Assembly (NCBI GenBank): GCA_965218875.1
Contig: OZ244707.1
Location: 2,480,001-2,544,000, forward strand
Source of the DNA: CBDCMJ01 sp965218875
Lineage (GTDB): Bacteria; Chloroflexota; Dehalococcoidia; Lucifugimonadales; UBA3495
Direction: 5' to 3'
DNA length: 64,000 nt
The translations under genes and the position numbers were made by a program. Each line of letters begins with the position of its first letter. The stretch's first letter is position 1. Under the pieces are notes generated by a model. That model ran no database searches and was not told the DNA's origin. It saw nothing but the letters and a program-made list of their open reading frames with translations. Positions 42,880 through 51,671 of this stretch are shown piece by piece.

Positions 42880-43644
42880 CTAGCCGTCGTGTGGTGGATT
42901 ACGGGTGGGCATCCAGTAGCTTACGGGTATGTTGAATGGCTTAATCCGATCAGGCTTCTTCACATCATCGTAGAGGTTTCGCCAGTTGGGAAGGTTTGGT
43001 TGAATTGCCGCCCAGGCTGAAATTGCGGATAGCGTGGCGTCCCGTTTATGGTCAGCCAAGCTCGCTTTGGGCTTGTCGGCCTCGCCGCATCCGCATAGGC
43101 AGCGCGTAGCGTACTGTTTGTAGTCAGCGACGCCTTCTGTTAGGCGCTTTACCATAGCCCGCTCTTTCGTGTAGCACAGCAAGTGGCACAAAGCCTTGGG
43201 GTGAGACTCCGTTATTAGTAGTTGGTTCCAGGTATCTCTGAGATACTTGGCTAACAGCGCGCCTTGCACCACGCACGCACCGCGTAGGCTGTTGACGGCC
43301 TGAACCCTACGGCCCCCATTCTTCGGGGCTGGAAACTCAGCGCCCTCCAACACCTTTTCGAGCACGTCGTCAACCTCTCTGTTTCCTTTCTTGCTCCAGA
43401 GCAGCGGCGCATCAATGCCTGCGGCTAGGACGTTTGGAGTGGCGTCAAGGGATTTGAGAGCTTTTTTGACCTGGCCGATGGCGTCCCATGCGTCGATTGC
43501 CAAGTCGGTTATCTTGGGTGGCTGCAGAACGCCGTCAACCTGGTTGCATATGCTCCAACCGAAGTTCCCTTTACCTCGGGGGGAGTTCCCTTTGCCGCCG
43601 GGGTCGAATCCCAGGATGAAATCTTTGGATTCGGGCATCTCCAT
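42880..43644 (-). CDS. DUF429 family protein (predicted RNase H-like nuclease)
   Basis: A 254-residue DUF429-type protein: ILGFDPGGKGN at the N-terminus (the first acidic residue of an RNase-H-like fold), AAGIDAPLLW, ITESHPKALCHLL, and DHKRDATLSAISAWAA. Many members occur in variable genomic regions, and their activity is unproven. Base composition is clearly lower in GC than neighbouring genes, and the gene is bordered by repeats on both sides, suggesting acquisition. A CxCGxG-like cysteine patch (RCLCGCGEADKP) is unusual for the family and may bind metal. Confidence 0.8.
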   Translation of the reverse strand: MEMPESKDFILGFDPGGKGNSPRGKGNFGWSICNQVDGVLQPPKITDLAIDAWDAIGQVKKALKSLDATPNVLAAGIDAPLLWSKKGNREVDDVLEKVLEGAEFPAPKNGGRRVQAVNSLRGACVVQGALLAKYLRDTWNQLLITESHPKALCHLLCYTKERAMVKRLTEGVADYKQYATRCLCGCGEADKPKASLADHKRDATLSAISAWAAIQPNLPNWRNLYDDVKKPDRIKPFNIPVSYWMPTRNPPHDG

Positions 43645-43777
43645 CCTTCTTTAACGTTGGAATGTTAGCGCACCCATTGCCTGAGCATTACGTAGAGCTT
43701 TGGGGCTGGGACATTATCTGCTTTGGTGAGCATGATTGTACTGCACCGGATCGAAATTAGTATGCCGACCGAAGTAG

Positions 43778-43794
43778 CGTAACTGTTCAGACTT
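43778..43794 (+). repeat. Solitary terminal repeat of the family-2 element
   Basis: CGTAACTGTTCAGACTT, identical to the family-2 left end (25594-25610), followed by unrelated DNA. A remnant of a deleted copy or a solo end. Confidence 0.75.
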
Positions 43795-43874
43795 CGATGG
43801 GGCGCCTCCATTCTCGTCGTCCCGCCCTAATCCCCCAACCACACTTCAGACAAGGCGCCCCCGGCCACTGACCA

Positions 43875-44100
43875 CCAAGAAACTATCTCAAATCAAAAGA
43901 AGAACTTGCAGGTCACTGCTGGTGGTTTCCTACGTTCGGCCTGAGCGCAGCACAGCGGAGTCGAAGGGTCTCCCCGGCACCGGCCCTTCGACAGGCTCAG
44001 GACAGGTCCTTCGACTGCGCTGCGTTCCGCCTCCGGCTCCACTCCGCTTCGCTCAGGACGAACGGTTAAAAGCAGCCAAGTTTTGAGATAATTACTAAAG
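43875..44100 (-). repeat. Short non-autonomous element, family 1, copy C (226 bp, inverted)
   Basis: Opposite orientation to copies A and B. Ends are CCAAGAAACTATCTCAAATC and, at the right, TTTTGAGATAATTACTAAAG. It contains an extra CCTTCGACAGGCTCAGGACA segment, which is the reverse complement of the tandem unit of family 2, so this copy carries sequence of both families. Confidence 0.78.
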
Positions 44101-44106
44101 GCTCTT

Positions 44107-44330
44107 GACACTTCCCCCTTGCCTGCTCCGGTGGCCACTCCTTACACTACTATTAGTTGGCAGCTATTAACGCCTGCCCCACCGGAAAGCCGGTAAACAA
44201 ACTGATACTGCATTGCCCACGCGCCGGCGGCCATTTCCCAAGCGCACTGTAGGATTTCAGCCCTCTGGCCGATTCGTTCCCTATTCGTTCCAACAAAAAA
44301 ACGAATCCAACCCGCCACGGGTCACGAGCC
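44107..44330 (+). repeat. Repeat module: family-3 fragment and ATTCGTTCC module (copy 2)
   Basis: 44107-44178 matches 28247-28315 (CCCTTGCC, CGGTG..CCACTCC, GGCAGCTATTA). 44250-44325 matches 22025-22135 (TTTCAGCCCT, TGGCCGATTCGTTCCCTATT, AAACGAATCCAACCCG). It forms the upstream region of the truncated HTH gene. Confidence 0.65.
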
Positions 44331-44343
44331 GGAATGGGAGGAA

Positions 44344-44589
44344 ATGAGCGGAAATGAGAGGGAAGTCGAAAAATCCAACCTCACCTTTCGCCGGCAGGCG
44401 GCGTTGCCCATCATCGCCGCCTCCCCTGCCACCTCTCAAGCCGTCCGCACTTCCGTCATAGGAGAGAGTACCTTGCGCCGATGGCTCGAAGACGGTCGCT
44501 TCCTCAACGAGCTGACCCGCCTTCGCCAGGAGTCCGCCAACCTCGCCCGCCGTGGCGGCCCCAGAACTCCAAATGTCATTTGTAAATGA
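44344..44589 (+). pseudogene. Truncated HTH/terminase-small-subunit-like protein
   Basis: An 81-codon frame: SNLTFRRQAALPIIAASPATSQAVRTSVIGESTLRRWLEDGRFLNELTRLRQESANLAR (described in parts). It has the helix-turn-helix of small-terminase-like or MITE-associated DNA-binding proteins; recalled homologues are longer and continue past ESANLAR. Here the frame ends inside the palindrome at 44567-44598, giving the tail TPNVICK. No clear ribosome site. Likely a broken gene, although a short functional repressor cannot be excluded. Confidence 0.5.
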
Positions 44590-44598
44590 CATTTGGAG
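44567..44598. promoter_or_regulatory. Perfect 15-bp-arm palindrome
   Basis: Arms CTCCAAATGTCATTT and AAATGACATTTGGAG separated by GT. AT-rich in a GC-rich setting, no T tract. It spans the stop codon of the truncated HTH frame, 36 bases upstream of the promoter for the amidohydrolase gene. Either an operator or an insertion scar/hairpin. Confidence 0.55.
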
Positions 44599-44633
44599 AC
44601 AATTGAAAGACCCTGGACCCCGCTTAGCTTCAA

Positions 44634-44662
44634 TTGACATGCGGGCACTGGGGCCGTAGACT
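44634..44662 (+). promoter_or_regulatory. Sigma-70-type promoter of the amidohydrolase gene
   Basis: TTGACA (44634-44639), 17-base spacer, TAGACT (44657-44662), 64 bases before the ATG at 44726. Confidence 0.6.
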
Positions 44663-44725
44663 TGGCGCAGTCCCTAGCACGGTCCAACCCCAAAATAGCT
44701 CCAATCATTCACTGGAGGACGGAAT

Positions 44726-46402
44726 ATGCCTGAATTCGATTTGGTAATTCGCGGCGGCACCATCGTAGATGGGACCGGGGTCCCCGGCTACGCGGCCGAT
44801 CTGGCCATCAAAGACGGCAAGGTGGCCATGATCAGCGGCAAGATCAACGCCGCCGGGGCCAAGGTCATCGACGCCGGCGGGTGCATCGTGGCTCCCGGCG
44901 CTATAGACCTGCACACCCATTACGACGCCCAGCTCAACTGGGACCCCTACGCGTCCCTCTCCGGCTGGTTCGGGGTAACGTCCTTGACCATCGGCCAGTG
45001 CGGCTTCGGCTTCGCGCCCACCAAACCCGAGGACCGGGACCTGAACATGCGGATGATGAATCGCATCGAGGCCATACCCCTGGAGTCGATGCGCCAGGGC
45101 ATGCGCTGGGACTGGGAGACTTTCCCCCAATACTTGGATAGCCTGGACCGCCAGGGCCTGGGAGTGAACGTGGGTTCTCTGCTGCCCTTCTCCCCGCTGC
45201 GCGGCTATGTGCTGGGCATGATTCCGGCTCGGGAGCGGACCTCGGTCACCGAGGCCGAGCTCAACCAGATGAAGCAGATCACCCACGACGCCATGAAAGC
45301 CGGGGCCTTCGGCATCTCCGCCGACAAGAACATGGAGGACCGGCCCGAGGACGGCAGCTGGCTGCCCAGCCACGTCGCCTCTCCCGAAGAGTACCTGGGG
45401 CTGGCCGAGGTCATGGGCCAGTTTGGCGTGGGCCACATAGGGTGGACCATCGGGATATCCGACGACCGCGCCGAGCAGCGGGCGATGCTGGCGCAAATGG
45501 TTAGGGTCAGCGGCCGGCCGCTTCACGTGGTGTTGGGGGACGACGAGGGCTACCAGTGGCTGAAGGAAGTCCGGGAGGAAGGCCTTCCCGTGATCGCCCA
45601 GCAGGGGTCGGTGCCCACCGTCGCCGAGTTCAAGCTCTCCGAGTACAACATGTTCGATTACATGCCCAACTGGGTGCAGCCCCTGGTGGGGACTCCCGAG
45701 GAGCGCGTCGCCAAGCTCTCCGAAGAGGGCGTGCGCGTGGGAATGAAGAGGGACGTGGTAGAGCGCCCACACCCCAGGACCGACTGGACGGCCATGACCG
45801 TGGTGCAGGTGGCCCACGAGCGCAACTACCAGTACGAGGGGTTGAGCGTCGCGGAGATCGCCCAAACGCAGGGCAAGGAACCCCTGGACGCCTTCCTGGA
45901 CCTGGCGCTGGACGAAGACCTGGAGACCGAGTTCGGGCACCCGGCGGCGGCCCAGGGCGACGATGCCCGCGCCGAGTACATCAACAATCCCTTCGTCCAC
46001 ATATCCATCTCCGACGGCGGGGCCCACACCAGGTTCCTGACCAACAGCATCTGGCCGGTCTACTTCCTGACCCACTGGGTCCGGGAAAAGGGCTTGATGA
46101 CCCTGGAGCAGGCCCACTACAAGATCAGCGCGCTGCCGGCATGGTTCGCCAACTTCAAGAACCGGGGGACCCTCCGGGTAGGAGACTGGGCCGACGTCAT
46201 CGTCTACAACCTGGAGGAACTGGGCTTCCTCCACGACAAGCCCAAGTTCGACACCGACTTCCCCGGGGGTGAACGGCGGCTGGTCCAGAGGCCCACCGGG
46301 CTGCGCTACACCCTGGTTAACGGCGCGGTCACCTTCGAAGGCAACGACTGCACCGGTTCGCTGCCGGGCAAGCTGCTGCGCAGCTACGACATGGTGGGCT
46401 AA
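44726..46402 (+). CDS. D-aminoacylase-type amidohydrolase
   Basis: A 558-residue amidohydrolase-superfamily enzyme (N-acyl-D-amino-acid deacylase-like): LVIRGGTIVDGTG, the metal motif APGAIDLHTHYDAQLNWDP, SLTIGQCGFGFAP with the D-aminoacylase-type cysteine, and ISISDGGAHTRFLT with the terminal Asp. The segment ending RVGDWADVIVYNLEELG is the composite beta-sandwich closing strand. It cleaves an N-acyl or cyclic amide of unknown identity. GGAGG before the ATG; own promoter upstream and terminator downstream, so probably monocistronic. Confidence 0.92.
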   Translation: MPEFDLVIRGGTIVDGTGVPGYAADLAIKDGKVAMISGKINAAGAKVIDAGGCIVAPGAIDLHTHYDAQLNWDPYASLSGWFGVTSLTIGQCGFGFAPTKPEDRDLNMRMMNRIEAIPLESMRQGMRWDWETFPQYLDSLDRQGLGVNVGSLLPFSPLRGYVLGMIPARERTSVTEAELNQMKQITHDAMKAGAFGISADKNMEDRPEDGSWLPSHVASPEEYLGLAEVMGQFGVGHIGWTIGISDDRAEQRAMLAQMVRVSGRPLHVVLGDDEGYQWLKEVREEGLPVIAQQGSVPTVAEFKLSEYNMFDYMPNWVQPLVGTPEERVAKLSEEGVRVGMKRDVVERPHPRTDWTAMTVVQVAHERNYQYEGLSVAEIAQTQGKEPLDAFLDLALDEDLETEFGHPAAAQGDDARAEYINNPFVHISISDGGAHTRFLTNSIWPVYFLTHWVREKGLMTLEQAHYKISALPAWFANFKNRGTLRVGDWADVIVYNLEELGFLHDKPKFDTDFPGGERRLVQRPTGLRYTLVNGAVTFEGNDCTGSLPGKLLRSYDMVG

Positions 46403-46448
46403 AGGCGCCCGTCTTCAGCCCGACTTCAGGCATGGCAGGTCTTGGCCG

Positions 46449-46485
46449 AAGGGCCCCGCCGGAAACCGGCGGGGCCTTTCCCTTT
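46449..46485 (+). terminator. Intrinsic terminator after the amidohydrolase gene
   Basis: GGCCCCGCCGG, loop AAA, CCGGCGGGGCC, flanked by AAGG and CCTTT and followed by a CCCTTTCCC pyrimidine run. Lies about 50 bases past the stop codon. Confidence 0.8.
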
Positions 46486-46614
46486 CCCGAAAACCGCCGG
46501 GACCACGGCCAGGAATGGCTTGCCCTCCGGAGGCGGACGACACGGCGGGTGGCCCTGGGTTGAGAACGACGGGTGGGAGAGCTGCAATGTAAACCGGCGC
46601 CGCTGACCGCAGCC

Positions 46615-46643
46615 TTGACCGCCTTTTCCCCTCAGGTTATTAT
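46615..46643 (+). promoter_or_regulatory. Sigma-70-type promoter of the TPP enzyme/CoA ligase operon
   Basis: TTGACC (46615-46620), 17-base spacer, TATTAT (46638-46643), 61 bases before the ATG at 46705. Confidence 0.55.
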
Positions 46644-46704
46644 CGGCCCGACTGCCGTTTAGAACGCCGCCCGCGGTAGGGGACGCGGCGTTAAGGGAGG
46701 CCCC

Positions 46705-48423
46705 ATGCCCAGTGCCAGCGAGCTAATCGTCCAGACCCTGGAGGAAGCCGGCGTGGAGTACGTGTTTGGGATTCCCGGGGGCGGCACCGGCCAGATATTC
46801 CAGCTTCTCCAAGGCAAGGAGGACCGCATCAAGGTGATCTTGACCCGGCACGAGCAAGCCGCGGCCATCATGGCCGACGCCTACGGGCGAGCCACGGGGA
46901 AGCCCGCGTTGGTTATGGGCCAGGGGCTCTTCATCGGCTCCAACGCCTCCTTCGGCATCATGGAGGCCATGCTCAGCAGCTCGCCCATGCTGGTGCTGAC
47001 CGACACCTCCGACGGCGGCGTCGCCATGCACCCGGCCAACCAGTCCGGGGCCGGCGAGTACGGCAGCATAGACCTGCCCGGCATATTCAGGGCCATGACC
47101 AAGTACACGGCCGTGGCGGCCAGTCCCAAGGAGGCGGTCATCAGCACCCAGTTGGCCATCAAGCATGCCGGCAGCGGCCGGCCCGGCCCGGCCAGCGTGG
47201 TGATGCGCTCCGCGGCCATCGGCGGCGAGGTCGACGTGGAATCTCCTCCTTTCATCCACCACGCCGCCGGGTACCTGAACACCGCCAAACCCCAAAGCGC
47301 CCCCCAGGACGTGGCCCGAGCCGTTGAAATCCTCTCGGAGTCCCGCCGCCCCGTCTTGGTGGCAGGCAACGGGGTCCACGTCTCCCGGTGCCACGGCAAG
47401 CTCCAGGAGCTCGCGGAGATGTGGGACATGCCCCTGGCCACCAGCTACAAGGGCAAGAGCGCCATCGCCGAGACCCATCCCTTGGCCCTCGGCATGGTGG
47501 GCGTATACGGCCAGGACGTAGCCAACCGGGTGGTAGGCGAAGCCGATTGCGTGGTGGTGGTGGGCGCGAAGCTCTCGCCCCAGGACACGGTCAGGGAACG
47601 GCCCAACGTGTTCGACCCCCGGAGGCAGCGGATTATTCAGATAGATATAGACGAACGCAACGCCGGGTGGACCTTCCCGGTGGAACTGGGACTCATCGGC
47701 GACGCCGGCAGCATCCTGGACCAATTGGTGGCGGCGTCCCGGGAGGCGGCGCCGGCCGCCGCCTCCGCCAGGCGGCCTTGGGCCGAGGCTCTACCCGGGC
47801 GCAAAGAAGACCTTGCCTTCTACGACGACCCGGAGATGGCCCGCGACTCCTCCCCGGTTACGCCGCAGCGCCTGGTCGCCCTGCTCCAAGAGAATCTCGA
47901 CCCGTCAACGGTTTTCGCCCTGGACGCCGGCAACAATCGCACCTGGATGGCCCACCTCTACCAGTCGCAACAGGCGGGGACCTTTTTCTGCCCCGGCGGC
48001 ACTGCCGGCATGGGATGGGGACTGCCGGCAGCGGTGGCCTTGAAGCTGGTCTACCCGGAACGGCCCGTGGTCTGCGTGACCGGCGACGGCGGCTACATGA
48101 TGACGGTCAACGCCCTGTCCACTGCGGTGCAGTACCGCCTGCCCATACTGTGCGTCGTCTTCAACGACAACGCCCTGGGCATGGTCCTGGACCACCAGCC
48201 GCCGGGCCGGGAAATCGCTTCCGAATTCGTGAAGACGGACAACGCCGCTATCGCGCGGGGTTTCGGCTGCTTCGGGATTCAGGTCGGCGATTCCCGGGAC
48301 CTGCCCGAGGCTATCCGTCAAGCCCAGGCATCCGGTCTCCCCGCGGTGATCGACGTGCTAATCGACCGCGGCCCCAGCCCCGACGACTGGCGCGCCGACG
48401 CCCGCCGCTCCGGGGAGACCTAG
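46705..48423 (+). CDS. Thiamine pyrophosphate enzyme, acetolactate-synthase-like
   Basis: A 572-residue relative of the IlvB superfamily: VEYVFGIPGGGTGQIF, catalytic glutamate in LTRHEQAAAIMADAYGRATG, NASFGIMEAML, and the TPP motif GDGGYMMTVNAL ending in FNDNALGMV. It differs clearly in sequence from the gene at 40847. It is cotranscribed with the NDP-forming CoA ligase 17 bases downstream, so it may decarboxylate a 2-oxo acid or its CoA ester, with the ligase using or making the CoA thioester. Not an assignable acetolactate synthase, since no small subunit is present. Confidence 0.92.
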   Translation: MPSASELIVQTLEEAGVEYVFGIPGGGTGQIFQLLQGKEDRIKVILTRHEQAAAIMADAYGRATGKPALVMGQGLFIGSNASFGIMEAMLSSSPMLVLTDTSDGGVAMHPANQSGAGEYGSIDLPGIFRAMTKYTAVAASPKEAVISTQLAIKHAGSGRPGPASVVMRSAAIGGEVDVESPPFIHHAAGYLNTAKPQSAPQDVARAVEILSESRRPVLVAGNGVHVSRCHGKLQELAEMWDMPLATSYKGKSAIAETHPLALGMVGVYGQDVANRVVGEADCVVVVGAKLSPQDTVRERPNVFDPRRQRIIQIDIDERNAGWTFPVELGLIGDAGSILDQLVAASREAAPAAASARRPWAEALPGRKEDLAFYDDPEMARDSSPVTPQRLVALLQENLDPSTVFALDAGNNRTWMAHLYQSQQAGTFFCPGGTAGMGWGLPAAVALKLVYPERPVVCVTGDGGYMMTVNALSTAVQYRLPILCVVFNDNALGMVLDHQPPGREIASEFVKTDNAAIARGFGCFGIQVGDSRDLPEAIRQAQASGLPAVIDVLIDRGPSPDDWRADARRSGET

Positions 48424-48440
48424 ACCCGTCAGGGAGCTTC

Positions 48441-50615
48441 ATGCCCACCTGGACCGAATCCCAACTCGCATCGATCCACAAGATGCTCAACCCGGAGTCC
48501 ATAGCCGTGGTTGGCGCGACCCCGCGGCTCCAGTACGGCGGGCGGATGCTGGCCGCGGCGTTGAAAGCCGGGGACCGGGTGCGGGTATACCCGGTCAATC
48601 CCCGCTACGATGAGATTATGGAAACTCGGTGCTACCCCAGCGTCAGCGCCCTGCCCGAGGCGCCGGACCTGGTGGGGATAGTGGTCCCCTACGACCAGGT
48701 GCTGGAGGTGCTGCGGGAAAGCCACGAAAAGGGCGCCGGCTCGGCCATCGTCATCTCCGCGGGGTTTGCCGAGCGTGGCGTGGACGCCCGCCGAGACCTG
48801 CAAGACCAGCTGGGCGAGTTTGCCGCCGCCTCGGGCATGAGGGTTTCCGGCCCCAACTGCCTGGGCCTGGCCAACCTCAAGAACGACGTCTGGGTCAGCG
48901 CCTCGTCCCTTGGCGCCCGGGGCCTCCCCGGACCCGTGGGCCTGGTCTGCCAGAGCGGGGCGTCGGCCTTCGGGCCGTTCCTGACGCGCGCCGTCGACGA
49001 GGGAGTTGGGTTCACCTACGTGGTATCCACTGGCAACGAGGCGGACCTGGACTTCTCGGACTTCGTCCGGTACCTGCTGGACGACCCGGAGACCCGGGTG
49101 ATCGCCGGATTCGTGGAGGGCTTCAAGGACGCCAGGAAGTTCATCGAGTGCGCCAAGCTGGCCGCCCACCGGGGCAAACCCATCGTGCTGATCAAGATCG
49201 GCCGCTCGGCCCTGGGGTCGCGGGCCGCCCTCTCTCACACCGCGGCGCTGACCGGGGAAGACCGTCTCTACGACGCCGCCATGGCGCAGCACGGGGTCAT
49301 CCGGGTCGAGGACTACGACCAACTGCTGGAGGTATCCCACCTCCTGGCCCACTGCCCCAAGCCGCGAAAGCCCGGCATAGCCGTGGTGTCCCACTCCGGG
49401 GGCATCAGCTCTCTGACCGCCGACATGTGCGGCCGGGAAGGACTGGACCTGCCGCCCCTTAGCCAGGACGCGACGGAGGGAATAAACGGCGTGCTCAAAG
49501 GCTTCGGGTGGGCGGCCAATCCCGCTGACGTCACGGGGTTTGCCAACAGCGAGTCTTTCCCCGAGATCATGGGCCACATGATCGGTGGACCCGAGGTCGG
49601 GACCATGGTGGTGGCCAGTTCGGGAGGAGACGACCAGGCCGACCAGGTGATCGCCCAGCGAGACCTCGCCCTGAATGACGACCTCGGCGGACCCAAGGGC
49701 GTGGTATTCCTCTGGACCGGCAGCAGGACCGCAACCGCCGGGCTGAACAAGCTAAAACAGGCCATGGTCCCCGTGTTCTACACTCCCAACCGCCTGGCCG
49801 CCGGCCTCAGGAGCTATCAGGAGTATCACGCCTGGAGGGAGCGCAGGCCGACTGGCACGGGCGCCCGGGATGGGTTCCCTGTGGCCCCTGAGACGGGCCC
49901 GGAGCAGCGGGAAGTCCTGGGCCGCTTGCTGTCCGATACCGGCGGCCGCAGCCTATCCGAGCACGAAAGCAAGCAGCTAGTCGCCGCCTGGGGAATCCCC
50001 GTAAACCGTGAGGTCCGGGCCGCCACCGAGGACGACGCGGTGGAGGCCGCCCGAGGCATCGGCTATCCGGTGGCCCTGAAGGCCGACTCTCCGGCCATTC
50101 CCCACAAGACGGAGGCCGGGGTAATCAGGCTGGGGCTCCGGGATGACGCCGAGGTGCGAGAGGCCTTCGTCCAGGTTATGTCAAGGGCGCGGGAGCAGCT
50201 TGGTCCGGGCGGAGAAGGCGGAATCAGCGGCGTGTTGGTCCAGGAAATGGTCGCGGACGCCGTGGAAGTAATCGCCGGGGTTTCCTATGACCCGCAACTG
50301 GGCCCGGTGCTGCTGTACGGCCTTGGAGGGGTCATGGTGGAGCTGTTCGCCGACGTGGCGCTGCGCCTGTGTCCCGTGGACCGGCCCCAAGCCCTGGAGA
50401 TGATAGCCGAAGTAAAGGGGGCCAGGCTCCTGGAAGGTTTCCGAGGGCGCCCGGCGGCAGACGGGGACGCCCTGGCCGACGCCTTGGTCCGGCTGTCTTA
50501 TCTGGGGGTGAACCTGGATGGCCGTCTGGCCGAACTGGACGTGAATCCCCTGATGGTCCTGCCCGCCGGGAGCGGCGTCAAGGCGGTAGACGCCCTGGCC
50601 GTGTTTCGGCAGTAA
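48441..50615 (+). CDS. NDP-forming acyl-CoA ligase (acetate--CoA ligase, ADP-forming type)
   Basis: A single-chain fusion of alpha and beta parts, 724 residues. The CoA-binding domain is IAVVGATPRLQYGGRM..YPVNPRYDEI, followed by succinyl-CoA-ligase-like domains with the phospho-histidine His266 in ALSHTAALTG. The C-terminal ATP-grasp part is SEHESKQLVAAWGIPVNREV..GYPVALKADSPAIPHKTEAGVI and ending LDVNPLMVLP. Interconverts an acyl-CoA plus NDP/Pi with acid plus NTP. The ATG at 48441 (GGGAGC upstream) is the start; the open frame before it lies inside the preceding gene and is not coding. Confidence 0.95.
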   Translation: MPTWTESQLASIHKMLNPESIAVVGATPRLQYGGRMLAAALKAGDRVRVYPVNPRYDEIMETRCYPSVSALPEAPDLVGIVVPYDQVLEVLRESHEKGAGSAIVISAGFAERGVDARRDLQDQLGEFAAASGMRVSGPNCLGLANLKNDVWVSASSLGARGLPGPVGLVCQSGASAFGPFLTRAVDEGVGFTYVVSTGNEADLDFSDFVRYLLDDPETRVIAGFVEGFKDARKFIECAKLAAHRGKPIVLIKIGRSALGSRAALSHTAALTGEDRLYDAAMAQHGVIRVEDYDQLLEVSHLLAHCPKPRKPGIAVVSHSGGISSLTADMCGREGLDLPPLSQDATEGINGVLKGFGWAANPADVTGFANSESFPEIMGHMIGGPEVGTMVVASSGGDDQADQVIAQRDLALNDDLGGPKGVVFLWTGSRTATAGLNKLKQAMVPVFYTPNRLAAGLRSYQEYHAWRERRPTGTGARDGFPVAPETGPEQREVLGRLLSDTGGRSLSEHESKQLVAAWGIPVNREVRAATEDDAVEAARGIGYPVALKADSPAIPHKTEAGVIRLGLRDDAEVREAFVQVMSRAREQLGPGGEGGISGVLVQEMVADAVEVIAGVSYDPQLGPVLLYGLGGVMVELFADVALRLCPVDRPQALEMIAEVKGARLLEGFRGRPAADGDALADALVRLSYLGVNLDGRLAELDVNPLMVLPAGSGVKAVDALAVFRQ

Positions 50616-50686
50616 GGTCAGCCCCAGCCCTTCTCCCCATTTCCGTAGGCTCGGCTCAAGAAACGGCGCGCCATCCCTCACGTTTC

Positions 50687-51601
50687 CTATTGGACCGGGG
50701 CAGCCTGTTTTTGAGCGTCCCGCTGGGCGCAGGCGGCAGCCGTCTCCAACACCACCTTGGCCCACTCATCCACCGGCACGTCGATCATGCGCCCGTGGAA
50801 GGGCGCGGCGGCAGTCCCGGCAGCAATGGCCTGGGCAAAGACGTGCCTGACCTGGGTGTAGTACTCCACCTGAGACTCGGTGGGAGTGAAGGCGGAGTTT
50901 ACCGGCCCCACCCAGCCGGGATGGGGACAGACCATGCCCTTGAAGCCCAGGTTTTTGGAAGCGGTGGCGATTTCCAGCATATCTTCCGGGGTTGGGAAAT
51001 CGCCCCGCTGTCCCGCGGAGTGGGTTACCCAGACGGGCTGCACCCCGGCGGCGGTGGCCTCCACTACCAACCGCCCCCGGGCGTAGACGAAGGGATCGCA
51101 GCCCGGCATCGGCGTAATCCCCAGGGACGCCGCCAGGTCGCTTTCGTCTAGGCCCACCTGGGTTACGCGTGGGTCGGCCTTGATTATGGCGCGAACGCGC
51201 CAGAGGGCGGACGCCGACTCCACCAATAAGATAAGCTGCAGCGCGCCCTTTTCCAGGCCCCTCCGGCGCTCCATGTCGCCCAAAATCTCCGAGACCTCGG
51301 CCACGTCGTCCGAGGAGTCGACCTGGGGCAGCACGATGCCGCTCAGGCCCTTCCACACCGACGCCTCGATGTCCGCATAAGCCAAGCCCTTGTTCACCCT
51401 CACGAACACCTCCGCTCCACCCCTACCCACCTGCCCTATGGCGTCTTTCACCCTGAGCCTGGCCCCCTCCTTCAGGGCGTCGGGGACTGAGTCCTCCAGG
51501 TCCAGGGTCACGGCGTCGGCATTGCGCCGCCAGGCCCCCTCGACAAACCGGGGGTTGGTGACGGGAACCAACAAGTTAGACCGTCGGACTAAAATGGCCA
51601 T
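50687..51601 (-). CDS. CitE-like HpcH/HpaI lyase, paralogue 1
   Basis: A 304-residue CitE/malyl-CoA lyase-family protein: RRSNLLVPVTNPRFVE with the conserved arginine, DAVTLDLEDSVPD with the acidic metal-site loop, LVESASALWRV with the metal Glu, and QVGLDESDLAASLG with the metal Asp. Cleaves or forms a (3S)-malyl- or citramalyl-CoA-type bond. First of three tandem related genes on this strand; transcription order is 53637, 52613, 51601. GAGGAG before the ATG. Confidence 0.9.
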   Translation of the reverse strand: MAILVRRSNLLVPVTNPRFVEGAWRRNADAVTLDLEDSVPDALKEGARLRVKDAIGQVGRGGAEVFVRVNKGLAYADIEASVWKGLSGIVLPQVDSSDDVAEVSEILGDMERRRGLEKGALQLILLVESASALWRVRAIIKADPRVTQVGLDESDLAASLGITPMPGCDPFVYARGRLVVEATAAGVQPVWVTHSAGQRGDFPTPEDMLEIATASKNLGFKGMVCPHPGWVGPVNSAFTPTESQVEYYTQVRHVFAQAIAAGTAAAPFHGRMIDVPVDEWAKVVLETAAACAQRDAQKQAAPVQ

Positions 51602-51671
51602 CCTGGGCTCCTCAGCTTAGTTCTGGGCCGCTACCTTATGTGCACTTGCGGTGTCGCCAGGCACTGGCCCG

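Noticed and set aside
44705..46234. 509-codon minus-strand frame opposite the amidohydrolase
   Set aside because: An antisense shadow of a gene with strong motifs; product rich in H, G, V, P without domains.
47388..48440. In-frame upstream extension of the NDP-forming CoA ligase
   Set aside because: Overlaps the TPP enzyme gene in another frame; the ligase N-terminus begins at ATG 48441.
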